Source: Betaproteobacteria bacterium (GTDB taxonomy: Bacteria > Pseudomonadota > Gammaproteobacteria > Burkholderiales > SG8-39). From it: a DNA stretch of 36,668 nt. The notes under the pieces are model-generated. The model was not told the DNA's origin. It saw only the letters and a program-made list of their open reading frames with translations, and made no database searches. Shown piece by piece: positions 19,991 through 29,211 of the stretch. The translations under genes were made by a program, and so were the position numbers. The stretch's first letter is position 1. The number at the start of each line of letters is the position of its first letter. The stretch is taken from NCBI GenBank assembly GCA_016210745.1, contig JACQTO010000116.1, positions 1-36,668 on the forward strand. Reading direction: 5' to 3'.

Positions 19991-21340
19991 GTGAGTCGCC
20001 CGGCTGACGCCGACCTCATCGCGGCCATCGCCACGGCGCAGGGCCGAGGCGGCATCGGGGTGGTGCGCATTTCCGGCAAGCACCTCGCGTCGCTGGCCGC
20101 GAGCATTCTCGGCAGGGTTCCGTCGCCAAGACGCGCGACGCGGGCGAATTTTCTCGACCGGAACGGACACGCTATCGATGACGGCATAGCCGTTTACTAC
20201 CCCGCGCCGGCGTCCTATACAGGTGAGGATGTCCTCGAGTTGCAGGGGCACGGGGGCCCCGTGGTGCTGCAGATGCTGTTGCGGCGTAGCCTGGAACTAG
20301 GCGCGCGGTTAGCCGAACCAGGCGAATTCACGCGCCGGGCATTTCTCAACGACAAGCTCGATCTAGCGCAGGCCGAAGGGGTGGCTGACCTCATCGATGC
20401 GGCGACCGAAGTTGCTGCGCGTTGCGCGCTGCGCTCGCTGAAGGGGGAATTCTCGGCGGTCATCGACGCGCTGGTGCAGCAACTGATCGAGCTCCGGATG
20501 TTGGTCGAGGCCACACTGGATTTCCCTGAGGAGGAAATCGACCCGCTCGATCGGAGGAGCGCGCGCGAGCGCCTTGCGCGCCTTCGAGCCGAGATCGATC
20601 AAGCCTTGTCGCGAGGCCGGCGGGGTAGCGTGCTGAGAAGCGGCCTGCAGGTAGTGCTTGCCGGAGCGCCTAACGTGGGCAAGAGCTCGCTGCTCAACCG
20701 GCTTGCGGGCGAGGAACTCGCCATTGTCACTGAGATTCCGGGTACCACGCGCGACACAGTGCGGCAAACCATCCAGATCGAGGGAGTGCCGATAAATGTC
20801 ATCGATACAGCGGGACTGCGAGAAACTAGCGATCGTATCGAGGCGATCGGAATCTCGCGCACCTGGGATGCGATAGGCAAGGCCGATGCGCTGCTGTTGG
20901 TGGTCGATGCGGCGGACGGAATCACGGAGCGCGACCGGGACATTATCGCCCGTCTTCCGAATAAACTTGCGCGTGTCGTGGTGTTCAACAAGATCGATCT
21001 CACCGGCGGGGAGCCGCGCATAGTGCAAAGCGCCGGCGAAACCGACCTGTGGGTTTCCGCCCGCAGCGGTGCTGGCCTCGATTACTTGCGCAACACGCTG
21101 CTCGTGCTCGCGGGTTGGCGAGCGACCGGCGAGGACATGTTCATGGCGCGCGAACGGCACCTGGTCGCCCTGGGCGCTGCCGCGGATTGCCTGGCGCGTG
21201 CCGAGGCGGTTATCGATAGGACCGAGCTATTTGCCGAGGAATTGCGGCTCGCGCAGGCCGAACTGAGCAGCATCGTGGGTGCGTTCACCGCCGATGACTT
21301 GCTCGGGGAGATTTTCTCCCGCTTTTGCATTGGAAAGTAG
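19991..21340 (+). CDS. mnmE: tRNA uridine-5-carboxymethylaminomethyl modification GTPase MnmE
   Basis: A 449-residue GTPase that works with MnmG to modify wobble uridine U34 of certain tRNAs. The N-terminal tetrahydrofolate-binding domain starts with [20 protein letters not shown]. The helical domain contains an inserted G domain with P-loop GAPNVGKSS at 225-233, [15 protein letters not shown] and NKIDL. The C-terminal FCIGK carries the conserved Cys of the active site. The start is GTG at 19991; a TTG two codons earlier is a less likely alternative. Its partner gene mnmG lies about 8 kb further right, separated by a metabolic block. Confidence 0.96.
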   Translation: MSRPADADLIAAIATAQGRGGIGVVRISGKHLASLAASILGRVPSPRRATRANFLDRNGHAIDDGIAVYYPAPASYTGEDVLELQGHGGPVVLQMLLRRSLELGARLAEPGEFTRRAFLNDKLDLAQAEGVADLIDAATEVAARCALRSLKGEFSAVIDALVQQLIELRMLVEATLDFPEEEIDPLDRRSARERLARLRAEIDQALSRGRRGSVLRSGLQVVLAGAPNVGKSSLLNRLAGEELAIVTEIPGTTRDTVRQTIQIEGVPINVIDTAGLRETSDRIEAIGISRTWDAIGKADALLLVVDAADGITERDRDIIARLPNKLARVVVFNKIDLTGGEPRIVQSAGETDLWVSARSGAGLDYLRNTLLVLAGWRATGEDMFMARERHLVALGAAADCLARAEAVIDRTELFAEELRLAQAELSSIVGAFTADDLLGEIFSRFCIGK

Positions 21341-21517
21341 TTCCGCATTTCAGCGCGTCTCAAGACGTCCGACAGCTCATTGTTTCCATAGCGTCTTGTA
21401 GGTGCATGCTGCTATCTTTATTGCTAAGTTAATCGAATCGCGCGCTGAGCGGATGCGCTCGGCCTCCGAGTAAGTCCGGCCCGATAGCCTAACTGCGTAG
21501 GGAGGAGTGTCCAAAGA

Positions 21518-22687
21518 ATGAAGCTGCTTCAAGGAATACGGGTGCTGGATCTGGGCATTTACATCGCCGGGCCGTTCACCGCGTCCCTGCTGGCGGACCT
21601 TGGTGCTGACGTCATCAAGGTCGAACTTCCGAAATGTGGCGAACCATTTCGCCAGTTCGACAAGGTCGATCTGTATAGCATGAATTTCCAGACCTTTAAC
21701 CGGAATAAGCGCTCAGTGACGATAGACTTCACGAGACCCGAAGGCGTCGGCGTACTCAGCAAACTGGTGCAAGGGGCCGACGTCCTTGTCATCAACAGCC
21801 GCCCCGGGATGGCCGCAAAACTGGGCATCGACTATGAATCGATGCGCGCGGTGAATCCGATGCTTATTTACTGCGCGATCAGCGGGTTTGGCCGGGAGGG
21901 TCCCTACTCGCAGCGGCCCGCTTTTGACATCGTTGGTCAGGCTCTGTCGGGTTATTCAAGCCGGCACCGGCGCGGCAACGATCCGCGGGTAAGCGGCCCG
22001 GCCATCGCTGACCCCGTGACGGGCTACTACGCGGCGCTGGGCATTCAGGCCGCCTATATTGATCGAAGCCGCACAGGCAAGGGCCATCTGGTCGAAGTCA
22101 GCCTAATTGAATCGATGGTCGGTCTGAATATTCAGTCGATCATGCATTACTTTGCCTCCGGCAAAGTGTCGGGCATCTATGAAAGAGCCGCGCTTTCGCA
22201 GGCATACTACGTCACCTGCAAAGATGGAAAGCGACTCGGATTACAGGCCTCGGCGGTGGGCAAATTCTTCGAAGCGATGTGCCGCGTCGTTGGCCGTGAA
22301 GATTGGCTCGTCAAATACCCCGATCGGATGGCTCGGGTGAACAACTACGAGTCGATCGCCGGTGAGTTGAACGAAATATTCCTAACGCGCACTCGCGATG
22401 AATGGACCCCTCTCTTAGAGGAGGCCGGATTTCCTTTTTCACCCGAGCATGAGGTCCAGGATCTCGAGCATGATCCGCACCTGAGGCATATCGGAATGTT
22501 CTATGAGACCGAGCATCCGAAGTACGGCAAGATAAAGGGACCGCACCGGCCAGAGTGGGTGGATGGCAGCCGTGAAATAGATTTCAAGCCACCGCCGGGG
22601 CTGGGCGAACATACCGACGAAGTCCTTCGCGATGCTGGCTACACGACGGCAGAAATCGGCACATTACGCGCTTCGGGGATTATCTAG
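21518..22687 (+). CDS. Family III (CaiB/BaiF) CoA-transferase
   Basis: A 389-residue protein of the formyl-CoA:oxalate CoA-transferase family, which moves CoA between carboxylic acids. Typical segments are GIRVLDLGIYIAGPFTASLL near 6-25, ADLGADVIKVELP, NRNKRSVTIDF, and AIADPVTGYYAALGIQAAY with the expected catalytic Asp at residue 165. SRTGKGHLVEVSLIES follows. The substrate acid cannot be told from the sequence. It starts at ATG 21518 behind a purine-rich GGGAGGAG and is 177 bases from mnmE, so it probably has its own promoter. Its position before an Mo-dependent CoA-ester-reductase-like gene set suggests it may prepare or recycle the CoA ester. That link is inference. Confidence 0.9.
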   Translation: MKLLQGIRVLDLGIYIAGPFTASLLADLGADVIKVELPKCGEPFRQFDKVDLYSMNFQTFNRNKRSVTIDFTRPEGVGVLSKLVQGADVLVINSRPGMAAKLGIDYESMRAVNPMLIYCAISGFGREGPYSQRPAFDIVGQALSGYSSRHRRGNDPRVSGPAIADPVTGYYAALGIQAAYIDRSRTGKGHLVEVSLIESMVGLNIQSIMHYFASGKVSGIYERAALSQAYYVTCKDGKRLGLQASAVGKFFEAMCRVVGREDWLVKYPDRMARVNNYESIAGELNEIFLTRTRDEWTPLLEEAGFPFSPEHEVQDLEHDPHLRHIGMFYETEHPKYGKIKGPHRPEWVDGSREIDFKPPPGLGEHTDEVLRDAGYTTAEIGTLRASGII

Positions 22688-22999
22688 AGGCGAATGGGAG
22701 TTTGTGCTGGCATCATGGCCAGCGGCACAGCGCGGGTGTCGGTGCCGGTATTTCCGAGCGCCAGGAAAACGCGGATTCAGCGTTAATACCCACAATTCTT
22801 TCGTGGTGACATGGCGGTGCGAGATCGCCGGCGGGATGTGAACTTTTCCGCCGCGCCGATGACAGACTCCTTTTGTTTCGCATGTTCGCCGCCTGCCGGT
22901 TGCCGGAGGCACCTTAGCGCGCCGTGTTTTGCGGCGCACGAAATCATCCCCCAGGGGGCTGCGGCTGCGAGAGATACCTTCACCTGGTGACGCGCAAGA
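22688..22999 (+). other. 312-base noncoding gap with several hairpins ahead of the molybdenum-enzyme genes
   Basis: I see no convincing gene here. Three stem-loops are visible: GCTGGC/GCCAGC (22706-22723), GCCT-CCGG/CCGG-AGGC with one bulged base (22891-22910), and GCGCCG/CGGCGC (22919-22937). The first could end the CoA-transferase transcript, and the other two lie in the likely leader of the molybdenum-enzyme operon. No clear -35/-10 pair stands out. Confidence 0.4.
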
Positions 23000-23566
23000 A
23001 TGAAACCTGTTCGGCTCGAGGTTTCCCGACGAAATCTTCTGAGGAACCTGCGCGTCAACGGCGAGGATGTCCAAGTCTCGTTCGCACCCTACAAGACCCT
23101 GCTCGAAGTGCTGCGCGAGGATCTGAATCTGACTGGTACCAAGCACGGCTGCGAGCTCGGTGAGTGCGGCGCCTGCACCGTTCTTATCGACGGCGAGCCG
23201 CTGCTTTCCTGCCTCACGCTGGCCCTCGAATGCGAGGGCCGCGCGATCGAAACCATAGAGGGCCTTGCCAAGGGCGGCGAGCTGCATCCGCTGCAGGAGG
23301 CGTTCGCCGATTTAGGCGGGTTGCAGTGTGGCTACTGCACCCCGGGGTTGTTGATGAGTGCTAAGGCGTTGCTTGATCGCGAACCGGAACCGGAGCGCGA
23401 GCATATCAAGGAGGCTCTCTCCGGGAACTTGTGCCGGTGCACGGGGTATCAGCAGATTTTCGAATCGGTCGAGGAGGCTGCGCGGAAACTGAGACAGGGG
23501 AGGGCAACCGCTGCCTTGATGGCAACCCCGACCGGCGGCAGGCGCGGAGCGGCTGACCGGGCATGA
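23000..23566 (+). CDS. Molybdenum hydroxylase small subunit (two [2Fe-2S]), 4-hydroxybenzoyl-CoA reductase gamma type
   Basis: A 188-residue electron-transfer subunit of the xanthine oxidase superfamily. A plant-type ferredoxin domain has ligands Cys51, Cys56, Cys59 and Cys71 (GCELGECGACT). A helical second domain has Cys110, Cys113, Cys145 and Cys147 (QCGYCTPG ... CRCTG). The first 15 residues and the last 25 (ending GGRRGAADRA) are extensions beyond the core. Its stop overlaps the large-subunit start by four bases (ATGA). Taken alone it could belong to many molybdenum hydroxylases; the 4-hydroxybenzoyl-CoA reductase assignment depends on the FAD subunit two genes on. The start is ATG at 23000, with only a weak ribosome-binding site. 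Confidence 0.9.
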   Translation: MKPVRLEVSRRNLLRNLRVNGEDVQVSFAPYKTLLEVLREDLNLTGTKHGCELGECGACTVLIDGEPLLSCLTLALECEGRAIETIEGLAKGGELHPLQEAFADLGGLQCGYCTPGLLMSAKALLDREPEPEREHIKEALSGNLCRCTGYQQIFESVEEAARKLRQGRATAALMATPTGGRRGAADRA

Positions 23567-26028
23567 GTGCAGGCGGAACACTGCGCGTCGTCGGCCAGCC
23601 GCGTCGTCGCGTTGACGGCCGCGCCAAGGCGACCGGCCAGATTCGCTTTGCTGACGACTTGGCTCTGCCGCGCATGCTCCACTGCAAGATGCTGCGTTCG
23701 CCGCATCCGCACGCGCTGATCGAGTCGATCGATGCCTCACGGGCACTCGCGGCGCCCGGCGTGCACTCGGTGCTGAGCGGACGCGATTTCCCTCTGGGCT
23801 TCGGCATCATGCCTGTGAGCCAGGACGAATTCCCTCTGGCACCGGAGCACGTGCGCTATGTCGGCGACCCGGTTGCTGCCGTAGTGGCGAAGGACGAAAA
23901 GACAGCGGCCGAGGCGCTTGAGCTGATCGAGGTGAAGTACCGCTTGCTGCGCACCATCGCCTCGCCCGAGGAGGCCCTTGCGAATCCCGAGCCACGCATC
24001 CATACGTACGGGGAACAAGGCAATATCCATCGCAATCTTTCGTACGAATTCGGCGACGTCGAGGAAGCGCTCGCCTCCGCTGACCACGTATTCGAAGACC
24101 TGTTCTTCTTCGAGGGGAGCACACATCTGGCGCTGGAGCAGCACGCGGCGCTTGCCACGGTCGAAGGCGACGGCAAACTCACTCTGTGGTCAAGCACGCA
24201 GATCCCGCATTACCTGCACCGGGCGCTGGGTCGGGTGCTGGAGATGCCGGCCGCGCAGATTCGTGTCATCGCCTGCCCCAATGGCGGTGGCTTCGGCGGC
24301 AAGTGCGACATGCACAACCACGAATTCGTAGTTTGCAAGGCGGCGCTCAAACTCGGGCGGCCGGTGAAGATCTGTCTGACCCGCGAAGAAGTTTTCTACA
24401 TGCACCGCGGCCGGCACCCGGTGCTGATGAAATTGCGCACGGGCGTGACCAAGGGCGGCAAGCTGACAGGTATCCACTTGCAGACCCTGCTGGATGGTGG
24501 GGGCTACGGTTCCTATGGTCCAGCAAGCACTTTCTACAGCGGCGTGCTGACGCCCATCACTTATGAGCTGCCGCGCTTCAAGTTCGAGGCATGCCGGACG
24601 TTCACCAACAAACCCGCCTGTGGCCCCAAGCGCGGTCACGGCACACCACAGCCGAGATTTGGCCAGGAAGTGCAACTGGACAAGATCGCAGAACGGCTTG
24701 GGTTTGATCCCGCGCAGCTGCGGCTCAACATGGTAGCCCCAGCCGACTCGCTGACCGCCAATTGGCTCCGCGTCGGTTCGTCGGCTCTTGCCGAGTGCAT
24801 CCGTCAGGTGGTGGAGCGCTCCGGCTGGAACCAAAAACACCGCAAACTGCCTGCCGGTCGCGGCGTTGGCATCGCCTGCAGCGCTTATATGAGCGGAGCG
24901 GGGCTGCCGATCTATTGGAACAAGATGCCGCATTCGGGCGTACAGCTCATGCTTGACCGAAGCGGCCAAGTGACTATTTTCTGCGGCGCGACCGAGATCG
25001 GTCAGGGTTCGGATGACGTACTGGCTGCCATGGTGGCCGAGGTACTTGGTATCGGTACGAGCGACGTGCGCTGCATCAGCGGCGACACGGGCATCACCCC
25101 GATTGACTTGGGGTCGTACTCCAGCCGCGTGACGGTGATGATGGGCAACGCCGCGATCCAGGCCGCCGAGCGTGCACGTGCGCTGCTCGCCAACGCGGCT
25201 GCCGAGGAATTCGATGTGTCGCCGGAACAGATTCTGTTTGGCGCAGGTCGCGTATTCGCGGCAAGCGATACGGCCAAGAGCATGAGCTTCGTCGAGGCCA
25301 CGGCGCATGCCGAATCGAAGTTCGGCACTTTGGGCACCGTGGGTTCGTACCGACCGCCCAAGCCGCCGGGCAAGTACAAGGGTGCAGGTGTCGGCCCGTC
25401 CCCGGCGTACTCGTATTCGGCCTGCGTGGTCGAGGCCGATGTCGAGGAGGCGACGGGCTGGATCAGCGTGCCCAAAATCTGGATCGCCCATGACATCGGC
25501 CGTGTCGTCAACCCAGCCCCTGCGCGCGGCCAGATCATCGGCAGCGTGTACATGGGTTTGGGGGAGGCGCTCATGGAAGAGCAAGTATTCCGTCGCTTGC
25601 CGCCCAAACTCTCTGGCGCCCTGGTGCACAGAATTCCTTCGATGCTGGAATACAAGAGCATCACCTCGATGGATATGCCCGAGGTAGAGGTCCTCTTGGT
25701 GGAGGAACCCGACCCGGCGTGCCCCTTCGGCGCCAAGGAGGTCGGGCAGGGGCCGCTGCTGCCGGTGATGCCGGCTCTCGCAAACGCGGTCTATGACGCA
25801 GTCGGGGTACGTATCGATGAATTGCCGATTACGCCGGAGAAAGTGCTTCGCGCTTTGAAATTGAAACGCGAGGGCAGGACAGCGCGCGTCGGACCCGAGC
25901 ATTTTCCCAAGGTGCCTTACCCGGAACCGATCTTCGTTCTCCCGCCGGGAGAGGGCGGCGATGGTAATTCGAGCAGGCTCGCCGAGCGCAGCTTGTCCGC
26001 TAAGCCGAAGGAGCGCGCTGCATCGTGA
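23563..26028 (+). CDS. Molybdenum hydroxylase large (molybdopterin) subunit, 4-hydroxybenzoyl-CoA reductase alpha-like
   Basis: An 821-residue subunit that would hold molybdopterin cytosine dinucleotide and the substrate site. The small N-terminal hammerhead domain starts near GQPRRRVDGRAKATGQIRFADD. Cofactor motifs are GGGFGGKCD at about 241-249, KRGHGTPQPRFGQEVQLDKIA, and the second Moco segment GATEIGQGSDDVLAAMVAEVLG. The C-terminal motif reads AKEVGQGPLLPV, with Gln729 where xanthine oxidase family enzymes usually have the catalytic Glu. A roughly 45-residue tail follows the conserved core. The start (ATG 23563) overlaps the small subunit gene, and the end overlaps the FAD subunit gene, so all three are coupled. 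The substrate is unknown; a CoA thioester is likely from the beta subunit type. Generic databases would probably call it xanthine dehydrogenase. Confidence 0.88.
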   Translation: MSAGGTLRVVGQPRRRVDGRAKATGQIRFADDLALPRMLHCKMLRSPHPHALIESIDASRALAAPGVHSVLSGRDFPLGFGIMPVSQDEFPLAPEHVRYVGDPVAAVVAKDEKTAAEALELIEVKYRLLRTIASPEEALANPEPRIHTYGEQGNIHRNLSYEFGDVEEALASADHVFEDLFFFEGSTHLALEQHAALATVEGDGKLTLWSSTQIPHYLHRALGRVLEMPAAQIRVIACPNGGGFGGKCDMHNHEFVVCKAALKLGRPVKICLTREEVFYMHRGRHPVLMKLRTGVTKGGKLTGIHLQTLLDGGGYGSYGPASTFYSGVLTPITYELPRFKFEACRTFTNKPACGPKRGHGTPQPRFGQEVQLDKIAERLGFDPAQLRLNMVAPADSLTANWLRVGSSALAECIRQVVERSGWNQKHRKLPAGRGVGIACSAYMSGAGLPIYWNKMPHSGVQLMLDRSGQVTIFCGATEIGQGSDDVLAAMVAEVLGIGTSDVRCISGDTGITPIDLGSYSSRVTVMMGNAAIQAAERARALLANAAAEEFDVSPEQILFGAGRVFAASDTAKSMSFVEATAHAESKFGTLGTVGSYRPPKPPGKYKGAGVGPSPAYSYSACVVEADVEEATGWISVPKIWIAHDIGRVVNPAPARGQIIGSVYMGLGEALMEEQVFRRLPPKLSGALVHRIPSMLEYKSITSMDMPEVEVLLVEEPDPACPFGAKEVGQGPLLPVMPALANAVYDAVGVRIDELPITPEKVLRALKLKREGRTARVGPEHFPKVPYPEPIFVLPPGEGGDGNSSRLAERSLSAKPKERAAS

Positions 26029-27056
26029 TGCGGCTGCCTTGGTTCAAGTATCGCGCACCCCAGAGTGTGGGCGAAGCCGCGCGCATCCTAGCCGCGGAAG
26101 GCCCGAGGGCCATGTTGATCGCCGGCGGCACCGACCTGCTGCCCAACATGAAACGGCGTCAACAGGCTCCGGCAACACTGGTATCGCTACGGCGCATTGG
26201 GGGCCTGAAACGTTCGGCCCAGAGTTCGGCGGGCGGCGCGGGCTTGGTGCTCGGGGCCGGGCTGACGCTGAGTGAAATCGTCAATTCCGCCGGCGTGCGC
26301 GAGGAGTACCTCGCGCTGTGGCAAGCTTGTGCGCAGGTCGCGACACCCCTGCTTCGAAATATGGGCACGCTGGGCGGAAACCTATGCCTGGATACACGCT
26401 GCGCCTATTACAACCAGACCCACGAGTGGCGCAAAGCGATCGACTTCTGCATGAAGAAGGACGGCAACATCTGCTGGGTTGCCACCGGAAGCAAGCGTTG
26501 TCTGGCCGTGTGCTCGAGCGATACCGCGCCGGCCCTGATTGCCCTGGGCGCAAGCGTGCGGCTGGTATCGGCCGGGGGCGAGCGTGAACTCGCGCTTGCC
26601 GATCTGTATCAAAACGACGGCATCGAATATCTGACGCGTCAGCCCGATGAAATCCTCACCGAGATAGCCCTGCCAAGGGCACCGGGCTTGAAGAGCGTCT
26701 ACTGGAAACTGCGCAGGCGCGGTTCTTTTGACTTTCCGGTCTTGGGTGTCGCAGTCGCCGTGCGCCGCGGCGGCGACGGCAGCGTCGAGGAAGCGCGGGT
26801 GGTACTGGGCGCGGTCGCCTCGCGTCCGCTCGTCACCGGCGCTGGAGAGCTTCTGGTTGGCCGGAAGATGAGCGACGATGTCATCGAGGCCTGCGGCGCC
26901 AAGGCCGCCTCAGCGGCGAAACCGATGGACAACACCGATCTCGACCTGTACTGGCGCAAGGAAGTTGTCTCCGTATTTGTCGGCTACGCGCTGCGGGAAA
27001 TTCGCGGCGACGACGTTCGCGCCACGCGGCTGCGCTTTGCGCGCCGGGCCCTGTAG
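26025..27056 (+). CDS. Molybdenum hydroxylase FAD subunit with extra [4Fe-4S] motif, 4-hydroxybenzoyl-CoA reductase beta-like
   Basis: A 343-residue FAD-binding subunit. The flavin motifs are [11 protein letters not shown] at about 33-43 and [14 protein letters not shown] at 113-126. Immediately after comes an insertion holding Cys126, Cys142, Cys150 and Cys159, i.e. spacings of 16, 8 and 9 residues. This is the spacing I know for the extra [4Fe-4S] cluster of Thauera 4-hydroxybenzoyl-CoA reductase beta subunit, and ordinary xanthine dehydrogenases lack the insertion. The C-terminal domain follows with [15 protein letters not shown] and VLGAVASRP. The start is GTG at 26025, 11 bases after AAGGAG; the ATG at 26028 is the alternative. 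It is the last gene of the coupled set. No molybdenum-cofactor maturation gene is present. Confidence 0.9.
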   Translation: MMRLPWFKYRAPQSVGEAARILAAEGPRAMLIAGGTDLLPNMKRRQQAPATLVSLRRIGGLKRSAQSSAGGAGLVLGAGLTLSEIVNSAGVREEYLALWQACAQVATPLLRNMGTLGGNLCLDTRCAYYNQTHEWRKAIDFCMKKDGNICWVATGSKRCLAVCSSDTAPALIALGASVRLVSAGGERELALADLYQNDGIEYLTRQPDEILTEIALPRAPGLKSVYWKLRRRGSFDFPVLGVAVAVRRGGDGSVEEARVVLGAVASRPLVTGAGELLVGRKMSDDVIEACGAKAASAAKPMDNTDLDLYWRKEVVSVFVGYALREIRGDDVRATRLRFARRAL

Positions 27057-27086
27057 AGGCGACACTTGCGTGGCCGAAGGCGGGTG

Positions 27087-27098
27087 GAGCATATGCTC
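27087..27098. promoter_or_regulatory. 12-bp perfect palindrome upstream of the PEP carboxykinase gene
   Basis: GAGCATATGCTC is a complete palindrome 112 bases before the PEPCK start and 30 bases after the FAD-subunit stop. It may be an operator; no regulator is evident. Confidence 0.3.
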
Positions 27099-27210
27099 GC
27101 CGGGCAGTTCCGTCCGTGTGGATTCAATCTGGAAGTTCTGCTCTGTTTATCGGCGTTTGCGCGAACAGCCCTCGGCGCCGGCGGTTTTTCTCATCAAGGA
27201 GGCACCCCTC

Positions 27211-29046
27211 ATGAACCAGCTTAAATTTCTTGAGATCGACATTGGTACGCCGAGCTACGTGAAGCACGATGGGGTCGTCGAATGGGTGACGCAAATTGCC
27301 TCGCTCACGACACCGGAGCGCGTGCATTGGTGCGATGGATCCACCGAGGAGTATGAGCGGCTGTGCGACGAGCTGGTGGCCTCGGGCACGTTCCGGCGGC
27401 TCAATCCAAAGCTGCGGCCTGGGAGCTACCTTGCCTGGTCCGATCCGAGCGATGTCGCGCGCACGGAAGACCGCACCTTCATCTGTTCGAAGAACCGGGA
27501 CGAGGCAGGTGCTACCAACAACTGGCGCGAACCGGCCGAAATGCGTGCCCTGCTCGAGCGACTCTTCACCGGGTGCATGCGCGGGCGCACCCTGTACGTG
27601 ATTCCCTTCTCGATGGGACCGCTGGGCTCGAAGAGCGCGCACGTCGGGGTGGAGATTTCCGATTCGCCCTATGTGGTGGCCCATATGCACATCATGACGC
27701 GCATGGGCAGGAAGGTCTGGGACATCTTGGGCGAGCATGGGTCCTTTGTTCCGTGCGTGCACTCGGTCGGGGCCCCTCTTGCGCTGGGTGAAAAGGACGT
27801 GGCTTGGCCGTGCAACAAAGAGAACAAGTACATCGTGCATTTCCCCGAGACGCGCGAGATCTGGTCGTTTGGCTCGGGCTACGGGGGCAACGCCCTGCTC
27901 GGTAAGAAGTGTCTGGCGCTGCGCATCGCCTCGGTGATGGGCCGGGACCAAGGCTGGCTTGCCGAGCACATGCTGATACTGGGGGTCACCTCGCCCCGGG
28001 GCGAGAAGACCTACGTGGGCGCGGCCTTCCCTTCGGCCTGCGGCAAGACCAATTTTGCGATGCTGGTGCCCCCGCGGGCTCTTCGGGGCTGGCGGGTCAG
28101 CACCATCGGCGACGACATCGCCTGGATCAAACCCGGTGCCGACGGACGGCTATATGCCATCAATCCGGAGGCGGGCATGTTCGGGGTTGCACCCGGGACC
28201 TCGCAGAAAACGAATCCGAACTGTATGGCAATGCTCAAGCGAAATGTCATTTTCACCAACGTAGCGCTCACTCCCAAAGGCGATGTGTGGTGGGAGGGGA
28301 TGACCGAGACCCCGCCTCGCGAACTGCTTGACTGGCAAGGCAAGCCCTGGACGCCCCAGTCGGGAACAAAGGCAGCGCATCCCAACGCGCGCTTCACCGT
28401 GGCGGGGGCGCAATGCCCCAGCATCGACCCGGAATGGGAGAACCCGCAAGGGGTCCCGATTTCGGCCTTTGTTTTCGGCGGCCGACGCTCCGACACCGTG
28501 CCGCTGGTGGCCGAGGCATTTTCCTGGACGGACGGCGTGTACATGGCCGCAACGATGGGCTCGGAGACAACCGCCGCGGCGACCGGTCAGGTGGGCCTGG
28601 TGCGTCGCGACCCTTTTGCGATGCTTCCGTTTTGCGGCTACAACATGGCCGAGTATTTCAACCATTGGCTCAAGCTGGGCCGATTAGCTGCGAGGCGGCC
28701 GCGAATTTTCTGCGTCAACTGGTTTCGCACCGACTCCAGTGGTCGCTTTGCCTGGCCCGGATACGGCGAGAACATGCGGGTGTTGAAATGGATCGTCGAG
28801 CGTTGCGGGGGCAGGGCGCGCGCACAGGAGAGTGCGATCGGCTGGGTACCGGAATACGACGATTTGGACTGGAGGGGCATGCCATCCTTCTCGCGCGAGC
28901 AGTTCGAGCGGGTTTGCGCCATCGAGCCCGAGGAGTGGCGCGCCGAACTTGCGGCGCACGATGAACTGTTTGAAAAGTTCAAAGCTGGCCTGCCGCGCGA
29001 ACTCCAGCTGCGCCGCGAGCTGCTCCAGCTCGATCTCGGGGTATAG
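27211..29046 (+). CDS. pckG: Phosphoenolpyruvate carboxykinase (GTP)
   Basis: A 611-residue enzyme interconverting oxaloacetate and PEP with GTP/GDP, central to gluconeogenesis from acids. Family motifs are the P-loop FPSACGKTN at 273-281 with the reactive Cys277, the metal-binding GDDIAWIKP starting near residue 300, and the guanine-pocket region near FCVNWFRTD. The N-terminal [13 protein letters not shown] and the substrate-binding [27 protein letters not shown] stretch (in pieces) are also typical of the GTP class, which differs from the ATP class of E. coli. The start is ATG at 27211, eight bases after a strong AAGGAGG; the longer in-frame reading from 26878 overlaps the previous gene. 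A 154-base gap separates it from the molybdenum-enzyme genes, so it likely has its own promoter. Confidence 0.97.
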   Translation: MNQLKFLEIDIGTPSYVKHDGVVEWVTQIASLTTPERVHWCDGSTEEYERLCDELVASGTFRRLNPKLRPGSYLAWSDPSDVARTEDRTFICSKNRDEAGATNNWREPAEMRALLERLFTGCMRGRTLYVIPFSMGPLGSKSAHVGVEISDSPYVVAHMHIMTRMGRKVWDILGEHGSFVPCVHSVGAPLALGEKDVAWPCNKENKYIVHFPETREIWSFGSGYGGNALLGKKCLALRIASVMGRDQGWLAEHMLILGVTSPRGEKTYVGAAFPSACGKTNFAMLVPPRALRGWRVSTIGDDIAWIKPGADGRLYAINPEAGMFGVAPGTSQKTNPNCMAMLKRNVIFTNVALTPKGDVWWEGMTETPPRELLDWQGKPWTPQSGTKAAHPNARFTVAGAQCPSIDPEWENPQGVPISAFVFGGRRSDTVPLVAEAFSWTDGVYMAATMGSETTAAATGQVGLVRRDPFAMLPFCGYNMAEYFNHWLKLGRLAARRPRIFCVNWFRTDSSGRFAWPGYGENMRVLKWIVERCGGRARAQESAIGWVPEYDDLDWRGMPSFSREQFERVCAIEPEEWRAELAAHDELFEKFKAGLPRELQLRRELLQLDLGV

Positions 29047-29161
29047 TTTCGCTCGCGGCGGGGGCGTCGAGCTCGGTCCCCCCTCCGGGAAGAAGGTCTT
29101 GCGACCTACATAGGTGGTCTGGAATGTGTTGCATAAATACATTATAAATCAATGTGTTATG

Positions 29162-29170
29162 TGATACAAT
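29162..29170 (+). promoter_or_regulatory. mnmG: Candidate extended -10 promoter of mnmG-rsmG-parA-parB
   Basis: TGATACAAT matches an extended -10 (TGn plus TACAAT, five of six to TATAAT) at the end of an AT-rich stretch. No good -35 sits at 17 bases, which extended -10 promoters can tolerate. Confidence 0.5.
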
Positions 29171-29211
29171 GCCGGGAGAGACTTGGGGCGGCGGTCAGCG
29201 CGGGTATGGAG

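Noticed and set aside
22664-23287. Minus-strand open frame covering the gap before the molybdenum-enzyme genes
   Set aside because: Half of it is antisense to the iron-sulfur subunit, and the part in the gap has no start-site signal or family feature.
24190-25902. Minus-strand open frame of 570 codons opposite the molybdopterin subunit
   Set aside because: It is a codon-bias shadow; the translation is low in hydrophobic core patterns and matches no family I know.
23000-27056. Simple annotation as xanthine dehydrogenase
   Set aside because: The FAD subunit carries the four-Cys insertion diagnostic of 4-hydroxybenzoyl-CoA-reductase-type enzymes, and no purine-catabolism gene is nearby.
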